A stretch of DNA of 13,105 bases from assembly GCA_003550305.1 (NCBI GenBank), contig QKYT01000171.1, forward strand, positions 27,802 to 40,906, read 5' to 3'. A program made the translations under genes and the position numbers. The DNA comes from Glomus cerebriforme. Lineage: Eukaryota > Glomeromycota > Glomeromycetes > Glomerales > Glomeraceae. Each line of letters begins with the position of its first letter. Position 1 is the first letter of the stretch. Below, piece after piece: positions 7,208-13,105 of this stretch. A model generated the notes under the pieces. That model saw nothing but the letters and a program-made list of their open reading frames with translations. It was not told the DNA's origin and ran no database searches.

Positions 7208-10200
7208 ATGAACATTAATAATATTGATGATTATGACCGATTACTTCGTAATCCCCTTCCCCCGGTTTTGAATTTCCTATTATTTCTGATACGCAACGGA
7301 ATTTTTTAGAGTACTTTTCGCATAATGAATTTTTTAACTCGCCTTCCCAGGACAGTCCTCACGGTCTTATTACTTTAGCCACTCACAACATTCGAGGAGG
7401 TCTTTCTGACCCTCTCATTTTACATGATATTCTTCAATCTTGTACTGCTAAGAACATTCACTTATTGGCCCTTAGCGATACACGTATTCCATCTTATAAC
7501 CCAGCTAAAATCCTTTCACGTCCCATTTCTTCTTACAATTCACAGTTCTTACCTGATCTCCCAGCTCGTCATCTCACGGGGTGGTGGACTCCTCGTTCTA
7601 ATATGTATACTGGTGGGGTTGGTTTCCTCACCTCACAGCTTTTCACGTCTCATGTTCAAAAATGTGTTCGCTGGAAATCCCACATCATCTATTTAGATGT
7701 CTATTTTCCGTCTCTGAAACTCAGAATTGTTAATGCTTATTTACCTCCTTATTCTCTTGATAATAAAGCTGAACTTTCGGCTACTATTCAAGAGCTGCAT
7801 TCTATTTTTCAAGATGCTGCCACTCTTAAGCTTAAACTTATTTTAATGGGAGACCTTAATTTTGATCCGGATAATATTTCAGCTTCTCGGTCCCCCCTTT
7901 TTCACAAACTTCACAATTATCTTCTTAACTTTCATCTGGTTGAGTCGCCTACTACCTATAACTCCTCTAGCATCCCCACATTCTTCCAGAATCCTTCCAA
8001 TTTTCTCTCTTCTTATTCTCGTTTGGACCATATTTGGTTTAACGACCCCGAGTTGAGATCGGACATATGTCACACTGAAGTTTGGAACACGTCTTCATCG
8101 TTCCACTCCTCTGATCATTTAATGGTTATTAACTATCTGGCTCCTAGACTATTTTGTAATACCCTTTCCTCCGCAACCCTTTCACGACGTTCGCAAGTTC
8201 GTTTTGTTTTCAACTATAACTCTATCCTTCAGGATACTTGGACTAAATTCTCAGACCTCACTGAGGCAAAATACAATAGTTATTGCTCCTCTGTTTCTTA
8301 TTCTCAGATGGAACCATTATGGTCCTTCATTCGTCGTGTTATCTTAAATTCTGCCCATGAATGTCTACCTAAACGGAAAGTTTCTAATACTTTCCGCTCT
8401 CCATATCCTCCTCGATTGGAGAGGTTGCTTTCTTCCTTGTCTACTCTTTCAAATATTATTCATGCTTTCAAACTTCCGGCTAATCGTTCGGATCCTTCCT
8501 CATCACCAAAAGTTTTTCTTTCATGGACTGAATATTTGACTTCTTTATCAAAAATTTTTTCTTTCCTCAATTCCTTTGACCTTGAAGTTAGTTTCCCTGT
8601 TCCTTCTTTTCCTCGTGAAATTACTTTCCACAACAGTCGTGCTGTATTTGCCGACCTTAAATCTGTGAAACGATTTATTAAATCTCTCTTGAAAATTGAG
8701 TTGTCCAAATTCCAACTTTCTCAAATTGAGGATTTTACGGACAAGCGCATCAATGACTTTGAATCACATAAAGGAGCTTTTATTTCATCAGCTCTTCAAC
8801 GTTCCCGTCGTTGTATTACTTTAGATCGTATTTTAATCCATTCTCCAGATTCTGATCATCGTTTGGTTACCAGTCCTACGGATATTAACGATGCTGTTAA
8901 TTCCCATTTTCAAAATTTTGTTCGTTCCCCCATTTCTCATTATGACCCTTTGCATGTATTTACATTTCCTGAAAAGTGGCGTGTTCGCTACTCCCCTATC
9001 CCAGAAATTAATCCAGATATTTATGAATTCCTTTGTTCCCCTGTTTCTCAAGAAGAATTTTCTTCTGTTATTTCATCACTTCCTTGTGGTAAAGCTCCAG
9101 GTCCCTCTGGCATTTCTTACGAAATGCTTAAACATTGTGGTCCTTCCTCCAAATTGTGTATGCTCAAACTTATGTCTTTGTGTCTAGAATCAGGTAATAT
9201 TCCTGATGACTGGTGGCTTGCTTCTGTGTATCCCATTCCCAAGCCTCAGGAATGGGAATGTAAACTTCCTAATACTCGACCCATTACTCTTTTGGAGACT
9301 CTTCGTAAAGCTACGGTTAAGGTGTTCACCAATCGTCTTTCCAAAATTCTTTCCCGTCACCAAGTCCTCCAAGGCCGCAATTTCGCAGACCTTCCCGGTA
9401 GCTCCTGTAAAGAGCCTATCTTTACTCTAGAATCCATTATTCACGATGCAAAATTCCGTAAGAAACCCTTGTGGATTCTCTCACAGGACATCAGCAAAGC
9501 CTTTGATTCTATTGACCTTCGTATGCTCCGTCTCGCTTTGCTCCGTCTTAAGATCCCGGATCTTGCTATTAAATTTATTATTTCACTCTTTACGAGTAGA
9601 TTTAATTCTGTTATCACCCCGTACGGCCTCTCCGATCGATATCGTGTTAAAATAGGCATCGATCAAGGCGAAATCATCTTCCCGCTGCTTTGGGTCATTT
9701 ATTTGGATCCTTTACTTACTGAGCTTAATTTTGCTGCTTCTTCTCCTTATGAATTGTCTATTTCCAAGTTGACCTCTGTTTCTCCTCGTTCTTTGCATCA
9801 GGAGTCCTTATCATTTTCTAATTTAACATACATGGATGATTCCACTTTGATTTCCTCCTCCTCTCAAGGCTTAGCCGATCTTTTGAGTATCACTGAGGAA
9901 TTTTATTATTTGAATAATACTTCGGCTAATCATAAGAAATATGTTTTAACTTCTAATACTATTTCTTCCTCGTCTCCAATTTCTTTTCCCATTTCTAAGT
10001 ATTCTCCGGATTTTGTGTCCTTTGGTCACATCCCGTCTTCTATTTGTATAACCCCCATCCTTCCCTCATCTTCTTTTAGATTCCTGGGTGTTTGGTTTAA
10101 CCTTCGCCTTTCTTCTTCATTTGTTTTCTCTCAAATTAAACAGGAATATAATTCTTTTGTTGAAATTATTCGTTACAAACGTCTTTCTCCTGCACAACTT

Positions 10201-12909
10201 ATTTATTTGCATAATATTGTTTTATTTCCCAAAATCGCTTATCGTTCTCAGATTACTTTTATTTCCTCTGGTAATAGTTCTTCATTTATGTCCCCCTTTA
10301 AAAAGCTTTTTAAATATAAACTTAAATTAGCTTGCACGTTTCCAGATGCTCCCCTTTTTTCTCATAATCATTTCAATGTTTTCCCTCTGCATTTGGAACT
10401 GCTTAAACAAGCAGGTGCTGACATTTATAATGGTCTTAATTCTTCCACTACTTTTTCCTCTTTATTGCAATTTCGTATTGCTTCTTTACAAGAATCCTTA
10501 TGGACACCTTTGTCCCCTTTATCTATACAAGATTGGTCTCCCTGGTCTTGCTTTCCGAATGCTAAACATAATTTTTTCTTTAATGTTCTCCGCCACCTTA
10601 ATTCTATTAAATTTTCTTTTAAGGAAGTTTCTTCTTCCCCTTTACTTGGCCCGATTACGGGTGGACTTGTTCCTATCCACGATATTCTTAGTTCTTCGCA
10701 CTCTAAGTGTTTATCCTCTCTCTGTAACAAGAGTATTTTATTTTTATCTCAGATCCTATCCTACGATGACACCTATTTAATGGACTGGAAGGAATTATCG
10801 TATCGTTACTCCTTTCGTCGCCATGCAGTTCTTCCTTTATGGTATCAATATACAGCATCCAAGATTTGCGTTAATGCGGCCGTCTCTTGTAGATTGAAAC
10901 CAGAATTTGTTTTAGATAACGCTTCCTCCCTTGATATTCCCTATCAAGTTATCCCATTTAATCGTCCTAACAAACATTTTGGATTCCACTGGATTGCTAA
11001 TTGGCTTCCCTCAACTTCCCGCACTAATTTTGGTCACATTTTTAAATATATCCCTCAGGCTCATACTGCCTTTATAGACCACTGGCTTCCGGCTTTTCCC
11101 CCGGATTCTTCCCATACCCCTGTTTCTCAACTGTTGTCTCTCCAACAGTGTCCCGGTTGTCATCTTAATCAAAATTTACATTCTACTATGACTTCCGCCA
11201 AACGGCGGAAATTTGGGTCTCTCCACTGCTCTTTCTCGATCGACCTTTCGTTTACGGTGGTTCTTCCTTCCATTTCGAAATATCGTTTAAAACGATTGGA
11301 TCTCATGTGTTTTAAAGTTTCCATTAAAACTATTTCTTCACAACTTACATCTTTGGTTTCAGGTCTGTCAGTTTTTTCTGACCTCGTTCCTAGTTCTCCT
11401 TCCTCTGTATTGGTTCAGAATAATTTTAATTTTTCCCAATTTCGTATTTTTCCTGATAATTTTTACCATTTTTATATTGATGGTTCATTTGTCGTTATTG
11501 ACGATTCTCCCCGCCTTTCCTGTGCTTGGGTTCAAGCTGATTCAGACGATCGTATCATTAACTCTACAGCCTTTCCCCTTACTTACCCCTCTGCCTCATC
11601 CTTGATTTCTGAATTAGCTCCGCTGATTCTCATTTGTTCCTTTATTCCTGATAATGCACATTTGAATATTTACTCAGATAGTCTTTCTGTCATTAATGGT
11701 GTTAATGCCATTTTGACCAACCCTACCCTTTCTCTGACTGCTTTACAAGGTCATTTTTTATAGTCCATTTTTGTTAAATTTTTAACTTCCAAGAATTTGT
11801 CCTTTACTATGCACAAAGTTCTTTCTCATTCTAATAATTATTTACATAATTTGGCCGATTCTTTGGCACGGAACTGTTCACGACGCTCGGATTTTCCGTC
11901 CGTTGATAAAGTTTCTTTAATTTTCCCTTCTTCTTTGGTTGTCTCCTTTTCGTATAATTCTCTGAGTCTTGATTCTTCTTTTCGAAGAATGTTTAATTGT
12001 TATCTTTCTCTTCAAACGTTTACTGATGTTTTGTCATTGAACAGATTCTCTTATCTAATTCCCTTGATGGGTCTGATCGATTGGGATTTATCCTGGTCTG
12101 TTCTTCATTATTATATTCCCTGTACTGATCTTTCACCTTCCAAAGCTCAGGACCGCCATATTGCACACACGTCCTTCCGCTATAAGCTGCAATTTTTGGA
12201 ACTCCCTACTATGGATGTTATGAACTCACGTCGCCCGTGCTATTTTTCGCACAAACTGTTGTGTTTTTTCTGCAATTCACACCCAGAATCCTTATCTCAT
12301 TTAGTGGAATGCCCGGCCACCATTAATCTTTCAGATTTCCCTGATGGTCCGCCTCTCCCTCATAATAATTTTCTGTCTCTTTTACAGTCATTTAAAGATT
12401 CTTTACTTGACTCCATTTCAATTGCTTGGTCCAAACAGCATAACAAAGATGCCTCTGACTTTCCTTCTCGTCAGGCTTTCATCGCGCTACCCGTCTGGAC
12501 CTCCCTTCTGGACTCTCCGAAGTGGCCTCTTCTTATTCTCCAAGGTTTCGTTCCCCGCTCCATTTCGGCCTTTCTTCTCTCACTTGGATTCTCTGCAGTT
12601 TCCATAAAAAACATTATATGCTCCGAGATGACGAAGTTACAACGTGACTTCTTTCATCAAACCTGGCTTCCTCGTTGTCACCTAATGGCCTCTACGCTTC
12701 CCGCTAGAGACATTCTCATGTCACGTGCTCCCGCTGATGCTGCTCGGGTTTCAAGACCCCCATCGCCGACCTTAGCCATGGTACCGGACTTGCTTGATAA
12801 AGCATTTTCCTTAGGTACCTCCTGGATTAAGCTTTTGGGCCAAACGGTCCCTCTGATGGATCTGACAGTTCAGGGTGTTAAGTTACGGCTCTCCTTTAAC
12901 TTATTTTAA
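7208..12909 (+). CDS. LINE ORF2 polyprotein: APE endonuclease, reverse transcriptase, RNase H, zinc motif (frameshift and one stop)
   Basis: The likely start is ATG 7208 (MNINNIDDYDRLLRNPLPP), 36 nt after ORF1. A one-base frame change must lie between 7252 and 7306, probably in the C/T run 7253-7269. From there one frame is open to TAG 11761-11763 and continues in the same frame to TAA 12907-12909, about 1,900 residues in all. The endonuclease (7370-8160) shows HNIRGG, SDTR, GDLNFDPD, RLDHIWF and SSDH. The reverse transcriptase (about 9085-10100) shows GKAPGPSGI, QDISKAFDSI with its Asp at 9487, GIDQGEIIFPLLW at 9655 and YMDD at 9829-9840, then FLGVWF. RNase H has FYIDGS (Asp 11479), SELAP (Glu 11611), YSDS (Asp 11677) and LADSLA (Asp 11857). 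A zinc motif C-x2-C-x8-H-x3-C lies at 12262-12312. The protein would nick the target and copy the RNA there. The TAG separates the last RNase H acid from the rest. Confidence 0.9.
7370..8160 (+). other. APE-type endonuclease domain of ORF2
   Basis: Motifs appear in order: THNIRGG (Asn at 7387), LALSDTRIP (about 7468-7494), LMGDLNFDPD (about 7843-7872), SRLDHIWFND and SSDHLMVINYL (Ser-Asp-His at 8110-8118). This is the exonuclease III-like fold that cuts the target strand for target-primed reverse transcription. The motif that usually reads E-T has D-T here, an acidic but shorter residue. The domain is otherwise complete and free of stops once the upstream frame change is accepted. Confidence 0.85.
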
Positions 12910-13105
12910 GGGATTGGAGGGGATACTCTCGGGATGGTCGACTTGGTTGCTACCTCTCATTGCGAAGTAGTTGATTGGNTATATTGTTATGTTAGGTTTA
13001 TAGCGTAGTTTTATAGATTAGTTTTACTTTTTATAATTTTACTTTATGTAAACTAGATAACGATGAGATCCATATATTTTGTTTATGTTTGTTTCTTTAT
13101 TTGTA
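12910..13105 (+). other. 3' untranslated region of the LINE
   Basis: After the TAA, a G-rich start (GGGATTGGAGGGGATA) is followed by a mixed segment to about 12970 and then AT-rich DNA. No poly(A) tail is reached. The last 27 bases (13079-13105) are an irregular run of TTTGT/GTTT words, which could be the beginning of a simple-repeat tail as in some I-clade LINEs, but the window ends there. One undetermined base is at 12979. Confidence 0.5.

Larger units (their letters stand above)
5115..13105 (+). mobile_element. Non-LTR retrotransposon (LINE, APE-RT-RNase H type), near full length
   Basis: The composition switches near 5115 from AT-rich spacer to a pyrimidine-rich leader, followed by ORF1, a 36-nt gap, ORF2 and a 3' untranslated region. 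Two ORFs, an APE endonuclease, a reverse transcriptase and an RNase H place it in the I/Tad-like group of LINEs. No long terminal repeats are present. The coding strand is strongly pyrimidine-rich throughout. Lesions are few: one TGA in ORF1, and one frameshift and one TAG in ORF2. The 5' limit is approximate, the 3' limit may lie outside the window, and no target-site duplication could be checked. Confidence 0.88.

Noticed and set aside
5115..13105. LTR retrotransposon or endogenous virus
   Set aside because: There is no protease, integrase or long terminal repeat. The YMDD box alone is not enough, and the APE endonuclease and domain order are those of a LINE.

Overview
The window looks like repeat-rich intergenic DNA from a fungus, most plausibly an arbuscular mycorrhizal fungus (Glomeromycotina, Rhizophagus-like). 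This rests on the very AT-rich spacers, spliceosomal-type GT...AG signals, a degraded Helitron, and a non-LTR retrotransposon whose zinc-knuckle and reverse-transcriptase wording resembles elements I know from that group. The organism is an inference; no host housekeeping gene, rRNA or tRNA was seen. The few N bases suggest a draft assembly.

Layout. 1-410: AT-rich DNA with a cluster of GGACA/TGTCC words and no convincing gene. 411-870: four tandem copies of a 118-134 bp unit. Each has the form of a complete intron (GTAAAT donor, ATTAAC-like branch site, pyrimidine tract, AG-type acceptor) followed by a 29-nt exon-like block, and each contains a small hairpin just before the pyrimidine tract. 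900-1065: a mosaic of inverted repeats built on a GATTGACC word, ending where Helitron coding similarity stops. 1075-3440, minus strand: a decayed Helitron Rep gene (N-terminal region plus HUH/Y2 Rep domain; the helicase part is absent), broken by frameshifts and stops. 3441-5110: an AT-rich gene desert with three TCACGTGA palindromes, an AAATGACAAATGA hairpin repeat, a 186-bp TA-flanked miniature inverted-repeat element and a 20-bp perfect palindrome.

About 5115 to the window end, plus strand: a nearly complete non-LTR (LINE) retrotransposon. ORF1 (5246-7171) encodes a nucleic-acid-binding protein with two RRM-like folds, a zinc knuckle and a coiled coil. ORF2 (7208-12909) encodes an APE endonuclease, a reverse transcriptase with a YMDD box, an RNase H and a C-terminal zinc motif. 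ORF1 has one in-frame TGA. ORF2 has one frameshift near its start and one in-frame TAG inside RNase H. The copy is therefore young but probably inactive as assembled.

The two LINE proteins would act together as an RNP: ORF1 coats the element RNA, and ORF2 nicks the target and reverse-transcribes. The Helitron remnant and the miniature element are independent insertions. No new host system was found. The most distinctive unexplained structure is the tandem intron/micro-exon array at 411-870.
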